From positions 1 to 64,000 of the forward strand of contig NZ_BARE01000016.1 in the NCBI RefSeq assembly GCF_000367345.1: a DNA stretch of 64,000 nt, written 5' to 3'. Source of the stretch: Sphingobium xenophagum NBRC 107872. GTDB lineage: Bacteria > Pseudomonadota > Alphaproteobacteria > Sphingomonadales > Sphingomonadaceae. The position numbers and the translations under genes were made by a program. The notes below the pieces were generated by a model that did not search any database, was not told the DNA's origin, and worked only from the letters and a program-made list of their open reading frames with translations. Of this stretch, positions 54,201 through 62,538 are shown piece by piece; within the stretch, counting starts at the first letter, position 1; each line of letters opens with the position of its first letter.

Positions 54201-55490
54201 CGTAGCCACCGGACGAACCAGCTGACGCCGCCCGTCTATCGCCCGCTCACCACCGATTGCCGCGGGGAGCGCCGCTTCCTCAGCACCATCATCCGCGGTC
54301 TGGAAGCGTTGGGCGCGTTGACCCGGGGGCAACGCCAGACCGGATCGCAAAACCTGTTCGATCCTTCCGACAATCTGGAATCCGACTATGCCCGCGATGC
54401 GCTCGTCCAATGGTTCCATCTCCTCTATGAGGGCAAGCTCCGCAGCGTCTCGCTCACTGATTTCCAGGAGATGACGGGCCTTGAGCTTTGCGACGAAGGC
54501 GGGGAACTTCTGGAACGTCTGCCGCCCATTCATCGCTGGCTCAACCGCATATTGGCACTGCGGATCGCGACGCAGAATAGCATATTCGAGGAGTTTCTGG
54601 GGTTGGTCGAGGACCGCGTCGAAGCGGCGCGTGCTGCCGGCACGCTTGACCTGGGCATTGAAACCATCCGCGCCGAGAAAGTGGTTCTGCTTTCCGACCG
54701 GCTGCTGCGCACCGATCCTGTAATCGGCGCCGAGACACGGCTTTTGCGTCTGGAACTGCACCGGCGGCCACCGATTACCAACTGGGCTGCGTTGCAGCTT
54801 ATTTGCAAGAACACGGACAATACTGCCTGGCTCCGCAATGCCCGGTCCGGCCGGGTCGCACTGCGCATGCCGACATGGCCGGGACAGGACGACGATGGCA
54901 AATGGATCGAACGCTGCTATCTCATTCGTCCCAGCGGTCAGCTCCGCATGGATAGAGCGGCCCTAAAAGCCAGCCATTGGAGCGAGATCGAACCCGATGC
55001 TTTCCAGGTCTTTTGGGAGGGGGAAGTGGCTGAAGCGACGGAAAATCTTATGGTCGAAACGATCACCATGGCAACCGGGCTGCTGCTGCCCATATGGCAT
55101 AAATTGCCGGAAGATGACGTGCGCGTCTGGCGGATCGACGATGGCGCGGGCGGTTCAATCCTGGGGCGCATCATCCATCCAGCGGCCGTGGAACGGATCC
55201 AAAGGGAATTCGGCCTCGATGGCGCGACAGTTCCTGGTCCCGACGAAATGATCGAGGGTGCGCGTTCGGTGGAGGGAGTGTCGATCCCGGGTCTTGGTCC
55301 GGCCAGACTTGCCCGGGTTCATGTCAACGACAGTGTGCGCCTCGAAATACGAGACTATCGACCCGAGGATCGGACCTGGTTGAAGGCTTGCGGAGCGTTC
55401 AGTGAGGTCGTCGCCTTCAAGACCAGGATTTTCCTGCCTCCTGACCGTGCGGGCGACATCCTTGCCAGGATTATGGCAGAGCGGAGCTAG
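51210..55490 (+). CDS. Strawberry-notch helicase fused to a SAM methyltransferase
   Basis: 1426 residues from ATG 51210. The N-terminal half holds a class I methyltransferase, with EPSAGTGML near residue 140 (SAM loop) and NPPF near 205 (adenine-methylase catalytic motif). The C-terminal half is an SF2-type strawberry-notch helicase with Walker A GTGVGKG near 489, DESH near 593, and a C-terminal domain after residue 850 with the QGFGRSHRTNQ motif VI. Found on sphingomonad plasmids and ICEs, suggested as anti-restriction or transfer factor; its role is not established. Confidence 0.92.
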   Translation: MTLPQLALSQTHDAPARLFEVAQSLAHRLRNGGMVNRQSLKRMMAQAFGEDDAGGAWLMRDAYDALETAQVLHLADPQCALLAGTPADIFQRLRQFERGLPTQTYRSEKQVELQQFSTPLSIAWLAAMAARCRSDDILLEPSAGTGMLAVHGARAGARLLLNEHDPARADLLSRSLGEIVTRHDAEHIQDMLTTEQIPTLGLINPPFSRSVGRGIDRHAGARHLRGALASLAQGGRCVAIMPTSFSPEGSAALGYNVVAELVPPRIEIAISGSPYAKHGTGIDVRLLIFDKGWIGVPERHVACNIEAALDLVLAIPDRLDPLQSPPFLAQPAVGLLPSRPATNVARGALFGHMSGQRLAPPSRVAAVAKDARPITYVVREEPLAPGETVGIYSAWRPARISIDGASRHPDVLVESIAMASVSLPVPRYQPLLQDRAAKALSEAQLETVIYAGEAHTRDLVGRFSSNLAGDRLIEDREGKAYRTGFFIADGTGVGKGREAAGIILDQWNRANRRAIWISMADLIEDARRDWTALGGLAIDIQPISNFPLGTSITMESGIIFLTYAALRSARHDTASRLQQLLDWTGEDFVGVIVFDESHAMAHAGGTETDFGKAQGSEQGLAGVRLQNALPRARILYMSATGAARPDNLSYAVRLGLWGPGTAFATRDMFMKAMEEGGIAALEVVCRDLKAMGRYTARALSFAGVEYEPLEHVLTPDQISIYDAYADSWSIIHRGLHDVLAEIGIVDRMSGKTQNARARGSALSTFESAKLRFFSSLLVSMKMPSLINAIEQELASDNVVLVQLASTGEAIMDRRLSELSVQERATMDVEVSPKETLIDYLKNGFPVRQMRVFRTDDGAMRAEPMIDAEGNPVLSRQAIAARDELIEELCALPAIPTALDALIAHFGTDQVAEITGRSRRIVPDIAGRQKVERRSARANLFEVQAFQDGRKPIAAFSLAGSTGRSMHSDRNCASAHRRRAHFLLELGFRILSAVQGFGRSHRTNQLTPPVYRPLTTDCRGERRFLSTIIRGLEALGALTRGQRQTGSQNLFDPSDNLESDYARDALVQWFHLLYEGKLRSVSLTDFQEMTGLELCDEGGELLERLPPIHRWLNRILALRIATQNSIFEEFLGLVEDRVEAARAAGTLDLGIETIRAEKVVLLSDRLLRTDPVIGAETRLLRLELHRRPPITNWAALQLICKNTDNTAWLRNARSGRVALRMPTWPGQDDDGKWIERCYLIRPSGQLRMDRAALKASHWSEIEPDAFQVFWEGEVAEATENLMVETITMATGLLLPIWHKLPEDDVRVWRIDDGAGGSILGRIIHPAAVERIQREFGLDGATVPGPDEMIEGARSVEGVSIPGLGPARLARVHVNDSVRLEIRDYRPEDRTWLKACGAFSEVVAFKTRIFLPPDRAGDILARIMAERS

Positions 55491-55547
55491 TCTTCGCCGC
55501 GGTGCGCCACATCGCGCGACCGATGATGCTCGCAAGGTCAGCGGTCA

Positions 55548-55582
55548 GACGAGATATGGGTTGGATTAACCCATATCTCGTC
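55548..55582. terminator. Terminator-like palindrome between convergent genes
   Basis: GACGAGATATGGGTT (55548-55562) pairs perfectly with AACCCATATCTCGTC (55568-55582), loop 5 bases. It lies 57 bases after the helicase stop and 8 bases before the end of the MucR gene. No T-run, but position fits a bidirectional terminator. Confidence 0.65.
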
Positions 55583-55590
55583 GGTGACCA

Positions 55591-56490
55591 TTATTCCGTA
55601 GATGTCGGTGCTGGAACAGGCGCTTTCTTCTGTTTCACAGCGGATACCTGCCGCCCTGCGCCTTTCGGCTTCGTGGATGCTGGAGCCATTGGCGGCGCGG
55701 CCTTTCCAGCTGTCCCTTTCCCGGTAGCTGGCTTGGCGGGTTTGGCCCTTGTGGGCTCTGCTACTGCGGGTTCCACCGGTTCCTTCAGGGCGGCTGTCGG
55801 GGCCTTCGCAGTTCGCGGTGCGGTTTGTACGCCCAGTTTCTTTCTGGCAGGCTTTATTGCCGCGGCTTCTGCTTGTGCGGGCACATTCGCAGGTTCAGGC
55901 TTTGGCTCGGGCGCAACGATTTCGGCCTGTTCGCTGGGTTTGGCAGCGGCCGCCTTGCCGCGGCCGCGCTTGGGCTTAGCTTCCGTCGACACTGCCGGTG
56001 TGGCTTCGGCAACCGGTGTCGCTTCGACAACTGGCGCCGCCTCTACCACGGGTGATGCTTCCACTACCGGAACCGCATCCTGTGCTTTCGCGCCAAACCG
56101 CCGTCCAAGGCCGAGCTTTTGCGCGACGGTGCGCCGCTGTTCCGAATAGGCAGGCGCGACCATGGGATAATCCTTGGGAAGCTTATAGCGCTCGCGATAT
56201 TCGGCGGGTGTCATTCCATTGACCGCCAGATGCCGCTTGAGGGTCTTGTACTGCTTTCCATCGAGCATGCTGATGATGTGTTCGCGTGAGCCAAGGCTCT
56301 TGCGGATCGATACAGCAGGAACATGCTCGGGCGCCGCTGGCACTTCCACGTCGGCCTTCCGTTCAAGCGCGCCGCGGGTCGCTTCGATGATGCCAGCGAT
56401 GTCGCCGGCCGGAACCTGATTATTGGAGAAATAGGCGCTCAGTATCTGCACCGTCATTGCGGTGAAATCAGGCTGCTCGGTATCGGCCAC
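55591..56490 (-). CDS. MucR/Ros-like regulator with degenerate zinc site and long tail
   Basis: 299 residues, about twice the normal MucR length. N-terminal domain residues 1-130 is MucR-like (TAMTVQILSAYFSNNQVPAG, VPAVSIRKSLGS). Of the four zinc ligands in Ros, the Cys is Ser74 and the second His is Gly92, with only Asp77 and His87 kept. The last 165 residues are low-complexity Ala/Pro/Lys/Val with VVEAxP-type 6-residue repeats near 137-160, like histone tails. Probably binds DNA of the element. Some rhizobial Ros/MucR proteins lack a zinc site and still bind DNA. Confidence 0.8.
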   Translation of the reverse strand: MADTEQPDFTAMTVQILSAYFSNNQVPAGDIAGIIEATRGALERKADVEVPAAPEHVPAVSIRKSLGSREHIISMLDGKQYKTLKRHLAVNGMTPAEYRERYKLPKDYPMVAPAYSEQRRTVAQKLGLGRRFGAKAQDAVPVVEASPVVEAAPVVEATPVAEATPAVSTEAKPKRGRGKAAAAKPSEQAEIVAPEPKPEPANVPAQAEAAAIKPARKKLGVQTAPRTAKAPTAALKEPVEPAVAEPTRAKPAKPATGKGTAGKAAPPMAPASTKPKGAGRQVSAVKQKKAPVPAPTSTE

Positions 56491-56677
56491 GAAAGGACTC
56501 CTGGTTGAGAAACGAATGGAGGATGCCGGTTATCGCCGGACTGGAACTGCGCTGTAGCTAAGCGGGAATCTGCAGCTCATGCAAGACGGGAATGAGTGAC
56601 GGTCATACGGTCCGGTAAAGGGGAGGGGGTGAGGATGGAGAGACCGACTGGAGTCCAGTAACTACGAAAGGCATGTC

Positions 56678-57163
56678 ATGGCCGACCATGTATCCGCGCA
56701 TATCATGATAGGCGGTGTGCTTCCCCGTTCGCAATACCCCGTTCTCGTTCAGGCGATCGGCAACGACAATGCGGCTGTCGACTGGGACGGAACGCCCTTC
56801 GATCCCGCCTGCCTTCCCGTAAATGATCCTCTCACCTTGATGGATCACGAAGTGGCCAATGGATGCTTCGAGACAATCGAATTATGCTGTCGACGTCTTG
56901 GCCTTCATTATGTCCGATGGTCGGGCGGATATGCGGGAAGCTTCCCCTCTGTCCGCGTCATTTACAGGGGCCATGGCGAACCGCGACACTATCTGACGAC
57001 TGAAGATGACCAGCAGCTCTTCTCGATCGAACGCATTCGGGAATTGGGAGGCATCGCGGCAATCGAAACTGACTACCAGCTTGCACGCCAGAACCCGCCG
57101 CCGCTGGTGCTCATCGATGAAGAACCGATCGATGAAGCAATGATGGAGCCGGTCCATGGCTGA
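56678..57163 (+). CDS. Hypothetical element protein
   Basis: 161 residues from ATG 56678 with GAAAGG upstream. Sequence looks folded, with aromatic motifs near residues 75-100 (LGLHYVRWSGGYAGS) and an acidic C-terminus. No family recognised. Overlaps the next gene by 8 bases. Confidence 0.65.
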   Translation: MADHVSAHIMIGGVLPRSQYPVLVQAIGNDNAAVDWDGTPFDPACLPVNDPLTLMDHEVANGCFETIELCCRRLGLHYVRWSGGYAGSFPSVRVIYRGHGEPRHYLTTEDDQQLFSIERIRELGGIAAIETDYQLARQNPPPLVLIDEEPIDEAMMEPVHG

Positions 57164-57815
57164 CCATTATGTTCAAGCTTCCTTCGCCTTCACCTGCATG
57201 GCACGTGAAGCTGCGTTGATCGAGGAGGCGTGGCAGCACGCGTCCGATCTATTGGGTGATTTTGCCCCGGGGGAACCGAGCGCTGAATTCTTCGCCGCCT
57301 TCATGCCGACCGATCTCGCCAATCCGTTCAACGGCCTGCTCGAAATCTTCGATGATCCCGACTTCCCGCATTTCGGGGCTGAGATCGAGATTGCGGGTGC
57401 AGCCGAGTGCATCGTCGCCATTTATGGCACGACCGACTTCCAGCCTGGTCCGATTGCTGAACTCATCCGGCGCTGTTGCCAGGAGAGCTTGCAGACCGCG
57501 CCTGTCGGGTTCGACTGGAGCTATGGCTGTTCGCGCCGTCGCGACAGTTTTGGTGGAGGGTGGTGCGCGATATTTGCCGATCATGTCGAATTTGCCAGCA
57601 CCCAGGAAGAGCTGGCGCGCCGTTTGGTCCGATATGCAGTGGCGCCACCGGTGGAACTGCCTGATCCATGGATCGACTATCCACAATATCCCTCGGCCGA
57701 TTGGCAGGCCGAGGTCGCCAACGGCGACACGCGTCTTGGCTATCTCGACTGGGCTCTTGCCCGAAATGAAGCAGACCACAGCGTGCCTCCCTCAATGGAA
57801 ATGCCGTCGGCCTGA
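57156..57815 (+). CDS. Hypothetical element protein
   Basis: 219 residues from ATG 57156. No known motif; Asp/Trp-rich C-terminal part (WIDYPQYPSADWQAEV). The ATG lies inside the end of the preceding gene, so the two are coupled. Probably part of a group of five uncharacterised element genes here. Confidence 0.65.
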   Translation: MADHYVQASFAFTCMAREAALIEEAWQHASDLLGDFAPGEPSAEFFAAFMPTDLANPFNGLLEIFDDPDFPHFGAEIEIAGAAECIVAIYGTTDFQPGPIAELIRRCCQESLQTAPVGFDWSYGCSRRRDSFGGGWCAIFADHVEFASTQEELARRLVRYAVAPPVELPDPWIDYPQYPSADWQAEVANGDTRLGYLDWALARNEADHSVPPSMEMPSA

Positions 57816-57859
57816 CGCACTCGCCCCTCCAAATCTGATCGAGCCATAAGGATGACATC

Positions 57860-58558
57860 ATGACCGACGCTAACGCGCCGGGCGCGTCCGCGCGCCTGTA
57901 TAGCCAGACCGACCATGACGAACGCGGCAACTTCCATTATGAAGGCGATCTCTACCGCGCCGGCGAAGCGTTGCCATCGCTCGCCTCCCGGATCGATCGC
58001 CAACTCGCCCAGCATTTTACCGGCACCAGCTTTGCGATCCGCACCGAGACATTTGCAGGCGGACGCAAGGTCATCGCGGAAATCCTCGATACCCCGGACG
58101 ACCTCACCGGCCGTGAAGCGCAGGACGCCTTCATTGTCGAGGTGCGCGATCAGATGGAACGGTTCGGGTTCACGCGGACCAATCCGTTGCAGGATTTCTG
58201 GTCATGCAGTTTCTACAGCGAAGCGCGCATCGGCCAGGCCTATTGGGCGGCATTGGCAAAACGTCAGGGTATCCGCAATCCCGTCGATACGGTCCTGTCA
58301 TTAGCGGCATTCAAGAAGCGTGTAAAAGCCGGTGATCGGCTGAAGCTTCTGGACGCACCGTCTGGTCATCGACTTCTTGGAACGACCCGCGACATCACCG
58401 AAGTGCGCTCGGGCGACCTGATCCTCGAAGGTCGTTCCTACCTGGCCTTTCCCAGGGCCTCCGCCTTCGCCTGCGACGGCCGCCTGATCCGGATCGCCAT
58501 CGGTTCGCAATATGGTCCTGACGATCATCTTCTCTACGAATGGCTAAGGGCTTCCTGA
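57860..58558 (+). CDS. Hypothetical element protein
   Basis: 232 residues from ATG 57860 (AAGGATGACATC before it). Mixed alpha/beta with no catalytic motif I can name. The N-terminal YSQTDHDERGNFHYEGD and the LAKRQGIRNP segments are distinctive. Downstream of two other hypothetical genes on the same strand. Confidence 0.65.
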   Translation: MTDANAPGASARLYSQTDHDERGNFHYEGDLYRAGEALPSLASRIDRQLAQHFTGTSFAIRTETFAGGRKVIAEILDTPDDLTGREAQDAFIVEVRDQMERFGFTRTNPLQDFWSCSFYSEARIGQAYWAALAKRQGIRNPVDTVLSLAAFKKRVKAGDRLKLLDAPSGHRLLGTTRDITEVRSGDLILEGRSYLAFPRASAFACDGRLIRIAIGSQYGPDDHLLYEWLRAS

Positions 58559-58675
58559 GCGCCATTTCCTCTCCGCCGAAACGCCGGTCGGACGCAAACA
58601 GGGCTTGAGAAGAAAGCCCGTCGCTGTTCGGCCCTTCGGCGCCGTTCCATCTCACCGTCAATTGCGGAGGCATTC

Positions 58676-59494
58676 GTGCACAAGCCGCATGTCAAAGCCA
58701 TGGCGGCGCTCTTGCGCCGTAGCCAGCCGCGCCATGACCTCTATACCGTCTTTGGTGACTGCATGGAGGCGATCGCGATCGCCATGGCGAACAGTATCGA
58801 CCTGCGCGCCCGCGCACCGCGCGAGGCTCGTTATCGGGATATTGTCGGGCGCTACCCGCGCGAAATCGTCGACTTGTTCCCGCAACTTCTTGCCGGGCTG
58901 GTGCAGGCTCTCCAAGCCGGGCCTGGCGACGTGCTGGGCACTCTTTTCCACGAGCTTGACCTTCACAGCAAGGCGCGGGGGCAATATTTCACACCCTATG
59001 CGCTCAGCCGCTGCATGGCGCAGGCCACTCTGGGCAATCGCGAAAATGTGGAAGCGATGATCGCGCAGCATGGCTTCGTGACCGCCATGGAACCAGCATG
59101 CGGCGCGGGATCTATGGTAATCGCGCTTGCCGAGGCCATGCGCGATATCGGGCATAACTATCAGCGGCACCTTCATGTAACGGCGATCGATATTGATCCG
59201 CGTGCGATCCACATGGCCTACGTTCAACTCTCATTGCTTCATATTCCAGCACATCTCATGGTCGGAAACGCCTTATCGGGTGAAACATGTGACCATTGGT
59301 TCACCCCGGCGCATATATTGGGGGGATGGACCGCTCGGCTCGCCCTTCGCCAACGTTGCGGACCCGTGGCTGAGACCGCCCAACGCGCGACCATCGCTAC
59401 CGGCCCGATTTCACCATCACAAGGCGCCGTTCCGCCATTGTACGAACCCCGGGCATCGCAGCGATCCATGCCGCGACAGTTGAGCCTCTTCTGA
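58676..59494 (+). CDS. N-6 DNA methylase-like protein lacking the catalytic motif
   Basis: 272 residues from a GTG at 58676. HELDLHSKARGQYFTPYALS is the usual start of N-6 methylase domains, and MEPACGAGSMVIAL is the SAM-binding motif I. After VGNALSGE, where NPPF/Y should appear, the sequence is CDHWFTPAHI, so the adenine methylase catalytic motif is missing. It may bind SAM or DNA without methylating, or have lost activity. No restriction gene is nearby. Confidence 0.75.
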   Translation: MHKPHVKAMAALLRRSQPRHDLYTVFGDCMEAIAIAMANSIDLRARAPREARYRDIVGRYPREIVDLFPQLLAGLVQALQAGPGDVLGTLFHELDLHSKARGQYFTPYALSRCMAQATLGNRENVEAMIAQHGFVTAMEPACGAGSMVIALAEAMRDIGHNYQRHLHVTAIDIDPRAIHMAYVQLSLLHIPAHLMVGNALSGETCDHWFTPAHILGGWTARLALRQRCGPVAETAQRATIATGPISPSQGAVPPLYEPRASQRSMPRQLSLF

Positions 59495-59526
59495 CCTTCT
59501 CACGCCTGACATCATAGGAGATTGGC

Positions 59527-59868
59527 ATGTCCCGACATGTCCATATCGACGCCCTGGGCCGGATGACGTCCGGCACGGCAATCATAACTTTGGCCATCTG
59601 CGGACCGCGCGGCGGATTACGCGCCGTCGAGGATATTTCGATCGATGAAGCCGAGAAAATGGTGACGCAACTTCAGGCTGCGGTCGCTCATGCTCGAGCC
59701 GGGGCCGCCATCGCTCCAGTTGATCGTTTCATGCAGGACGTCATCGACCGGCTCGCCGATCAGGGGCTCGCGCTCGATCCTTCCTTCCGTACATGGTGTG
59801 CCGACAATCATGGCCTGCTCAGTCCACGGCAGGCCGCTGAACGCTGGTGCTGCTGGCATGTTGCCTGA
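59527..59868 (+). CDS. Hypothetical element protein
   Basis: 113 residues from ATG 59527 (AGGAG about 8 bases upstream). N-terminal beta-rich segment (GTAIITLAICGPRG), middle helix, and C-terminal WCCWHVA. Follows the methylase-like gene on the same strand. No family recognised. Confidence 0.6.
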   Translation: MSRHVHIDALGRMTSGTAIITLAICGPRGGLRAVEDISIDEAEKMVTQLQAAVAHARAGAAIAPVDRFMQDVIDRLADQGLALDPSFRTWCADNHGLLSPRQAAERWCCWHVA

Positions 59869-59919
59869 CCGATCCTGGCGGTCGCGAGCATGGTCGGTTT
59901 CCCGCACCTATGTGACGGT

Positions 59920-60471
59920 TCAATACAGGATGACGCCCGTCCCAGGAATGATCTGATCCAGTAAATCGAAGTCGCGTCGGTTTCCTGTCAGCAGGTCACA
60001 GCCGGTCGCTGCCGCCTGCAGAAACAGCAGCGCATCGTTGAGCAGGGCGATCGAATGGGGTTGGGCGCAAAGCCGTGTGACCATGCCTGCCAGCATCCCT
60101 GCCTCTCCGAACATGCGGGAGGAGGGCGCGCTGAGGCGATGCTCCGGGATATCGTCGATGGTCCGTCCCAGCGTCTTGAGGACCGACGCGGTGCGTTTGT
60201 CGGCCGGATCGAGCGCGCCCATCAGGTGGGTCATCTCGGCAAGCGCCACGCAGGAATGATTGACGATCCGGTTTTCCAGCAAACAATCTACTTCAATCGG
60301 TGTCTTGCCCTGAAGCACATCAATATAGACGCACGTGTCGAGCAGAAGCTCGCGGCCTATGACAGCGGCCTTGTGAACAAGCGGCAATGCCTCTTCGGGT
60401 CGTCGCGACAGCCTGGCACCAGATCGCTGCGGCCTGATCCTGCGCAGTGAGGCCTTGCGATCAAATCCCAA
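59920..60471 (-). CDS. vapC: VapC-type PIN toxin, second pair
   Basis: 183 residues from a TTG at 60471, the first in-frame start that lets it overlap the antitoxin end; no ATG occurs before the PIN motifs. Catalytic features: LLLDTCVYIDVLQ (Asp), ALAEMTH (Glu), NDALLFLQAAATGCDLLTGN (Asp). A stretch of about 50 basic residues precedes the PIN domain, longer than usual. Confidence 0.75.
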   Translation of the reverse strand: MGFDRKASLRRIRPQRSGARLSRRPEEALPLVHKAAVIGRELLLDTCVYIDVLQGKTPIEVDCLLENRIVNHSCVALAEMTHLMGALDPADKRTASVLKTLGRTIDDIPEHRLSAPSSRMFGEAGMLAGMVTRLCAQPHSIALLNDALLFLQAAATGCDLLTGNRRDFDLLDQIIPGTGVILY

Positions 60472-60733
60472 GCGCAATATCCGCAGGGATCGTGCCCTTT
60501 CGGCGCACAAGCCTGGCTCCGAAATCATCCTCAAGCGCCACTTTGGCGAGCGCATATTCGACAAGATCGGTGGTCGAGGCGATGCCGCTGCGCATCTTGG
60601 CGCGATCGATGAGTTCACGCGGGACACGGGCGCCGACCGCGCTGTTCGTGCCCGACAGCAAACCCGCCGCCTTGGCAGCGGCCACGACCGCTCCATGTCG
60701 CTGGGACAGATGATCCTCGTGCTTCGTCGCCAT
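60461..60733 (-). CDS. vapB: Ribbon-helix-helix-like antitoxin, second pair
   Basis: 90 residues from ATG 60733 with AAAGGAGG upstream. RHH-type core: VGARVPRELIDRAKMRSGIA then STTDLVEYALAKVALEDD. The remaining tail would neutralise the toxin. The longer frame to 62191 is antisense to the DUF932 gene and is a shadow. Confidence 0.8.
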   Translation of the reverse strand: MATKHEDHLSQRHGAVVAAAKAAGLLSGTNSAVGARVPRELIDRAKMRSGIASTTDLVEYALAKVALEDDFGARLVRRKGTIPADIALGI

Positions 60734-60753
60734 CACGGCCTCCTTTCGTTGAA

Positions 60754-60781
60754 CATATACGCCAATTTGTAAAACATACAA
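60754..60781 (-). promoter_or_regulatory. Promoter and operator candidate of the second VapBC pair
   Basis: Reading leftward: TTGTAT (60781-60776), 16-base spacer, TATATG (60759-60754). The -35 is part of a small palindrome, TTGTA (60767-60771) and TACAA (60777-60781), where the antitoxin could bind to repress the operon. Confidence 0.5.
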
Positions 60782-60916
60782 GCCGCCGTCGTACCTGCCG
60801 CCGCCGGTCGGGGTCTCGTGAACCCGATATCGCGGTACGCGAAGGGAAGGGAGGGGCGGGGATGTGACAGGGGCCGTGAAGCACCTGTCGCTCTGCATCT
60901 CAAGGAGACGATTTCC

Positions 60917-62113
60917 ATGGCGACCCTTGCCCCCATGAACGAAAGCCCCCGCGTGACGGCGCCCTATCGGATCGATGTATCGCGCGGACGCATGAGCAGC
61001 CGCGTATCCTCCGAGTGGTTCTCCCGTCCCGACGACGAGAAATATCTCTCGCTGACCAGTCTTTATGACGCCGTGCGCGGCCGCGCGGACCGTGCGACCA
61101 CGCGTATCGTTGAAAGCCGGTCGATCCGGGTCGAGGCGAAAAGCGACAATCCAGAGCGGCTGATGCTGGTGGCGCCTGGCGATGATCGACCGCTTGCCCC
61201 CACCAACTGGTCTTTCGGCCAGGTGGCAAGTCTCGTTGGTGCCCCGGCCTCTTATCTGCGCCAGCTTCCTGCCGCACTTGCCGGCATCAACCTGCAGCAT
61301 GGGTTGATCAACCACCGGGGCGAACAGGTTAAACTGCTCCAGACCGAGAATGGTCGCACCGAATTGCGCGCGGCGACCGGATCGGAATATGGCAGGATCT
61401 TCGACTGGGAACTGGTCCAGGCGGTGATGGCCTTTGCCGGCGATGGCGTCGGCGACACGCGCTGGAAGGTGCCCGGAACCATCGATTGGGGCAGCATGAC
61501 CTACAACCCTCATGTCGATATCACCAGGGAGACGACCACGCTCTACGCATCGGACCGGGACATTTTCCTGTTCCTCGTGGACGACACGCACCCTATCGAG
61601 GCTGGCAAGCTCCCTAATGGCGATCCCGACCTTTATTTTCGAGGGTTCTACGCCTGGAACAGTGAAGTCGGCTCCAAAACGCTCGGGATCGCGACTTTCT
61701 ATCTGCGCGGCGTATGCGCCAACCGCTGTCTGTGGGGTGTCGAGAATTTCGAGGAGGTCAATATCCGCCACTCGAAATTCGCCGCCGCTCGTTTTGCGCA
61801 TCAGGCCGCGCCGGCGCTTGAGCATTTCGCAAACTCTTCGCCATCGCATTTCATCTCCGGCATCAAGGCCGCCCGCGAGCGGATCGTCGCGCGCAAGGAC
61901 GAGGACCGCGAACCCTTCCTGCGCAAACGCGGCTTTTCGAAGGCCGAAACGGCAAAGATCATCCAGACCGTGCTGGCTGAAGAAGGCCGTCCGCCTGAGT
62001 CCATCTATGATTTCGTCCAGGGTATAACGGCGCTGGCCCGATCGAAGCCGCATCAGGACAGCCGCCTCGACCTGGAAAACAAGGCCAGAAAGCTGCTCGA
62101 ACAGGCGCTCTGA
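60917..62113 (+). CDS. DUF932 phage/plasmid protein
   Basis: 398 residues from ATG 60917 with AAGGAGA upstream (an upstream in-frame ATG at 60818 is a shadow). Matches DUF932 by the sequence LTSLYDAVRGRADRATTRIV, then HGLINHRGEQVKLLQTENG and FFLVDDTHPI-like centre. DUF932 is common in phages and conjugative elements; function unknown. Divergent from VapBC. Confidence 0.85.
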   Translation: MATLAPMNESPRVTAPYRIDVSRGRMSSRVSSEWFSRPDDEKYLSLTSLYDAVRGRADRATTRIVESRSIRVEAKSDNPERLMLVAPGDDRPLAPTNWSFGQVASLVGAPASYLRQLPAALAGINLQHGLINHRGEQVKLLQTENGRTELRAATGSEYGRIFDWELVQAVMAFAGDGVGDTRWKVPGTIDWGSMTYNPHVDITRETTTLYASDRDIFLFLVDDTHPIEAGKLPNGDPDLYFRGFYAWNSEVGSKTLGIATFYLRGVCANRCLWGVENFEEVNIRHSKFAAARFAHQAAPALEHFANSSPSHFISGIKAARERIVARKDEDREPFLRKRGFSKAETAKIIQTVLAEEGRPPESIYDFVQGITALARSKPHQDSRLDLENKARKLLEQAL

Positions 62114-62205
62114 CGCCCGGCGATACCACTGCCATTCCTGCTCCACCTTCTCATGACCATCCCGGACACGCACCGGGATGGCCATCGTCATGAAAGGATG
62201 CCGCC

Positions 62206-62418
62206 ATGCGCGCCCATTCGCCCCTTCCCCTGCCGCAATTTATCGTCGACATCGCCTTCTTCAGTGGCGGCGAGCAATATGCCACCGAGACTTACACTGT
62301 TCCCGCATCCACCTGGTTTGCTGCGGAGCAACAGGCGCTGCAGATGTCGGTAAACAGCGTCTATGACGATGCGCGCATTCCTGACCTCAGCCGAACCGCC
62401 ACTGTCCGCACGGCCTGA
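62206..62418 (+). CDS. Small hypothetical element protein
   Basis: 70 residues from ATG 62206, beginning with a beta strand pair (FIVDIAFFSGGEQYATETYT). No domain known. Same direction as DUF932. Confidence 0.6.
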   Translation: MRAHSPLPLPQFIVDIAFFSGGEQYATETYTVPASTWFAAEQQALQMSVNSVYDDARIPDLSRTATVRTA

Positions 62419-62538
62419 TCATGCTCTGCGATCAATCTCGATGACAAAACTTCCGAACCGGAATCCTGTGATGGGTGTGCCGATCCAGCCGCTGTCCGCA
62501 CCGTGGGCGCCGTGCCACCTCCCCCTGGAGCCATCTCC

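Noticed and set aside
60734..62191. Long - strand frame upstream of the second antitoxin
   Set aside because: Antisense to DUF932 and continuous with the antitoxin only by chance; AAAGGAGG fixes the antitoxin start at 60733.
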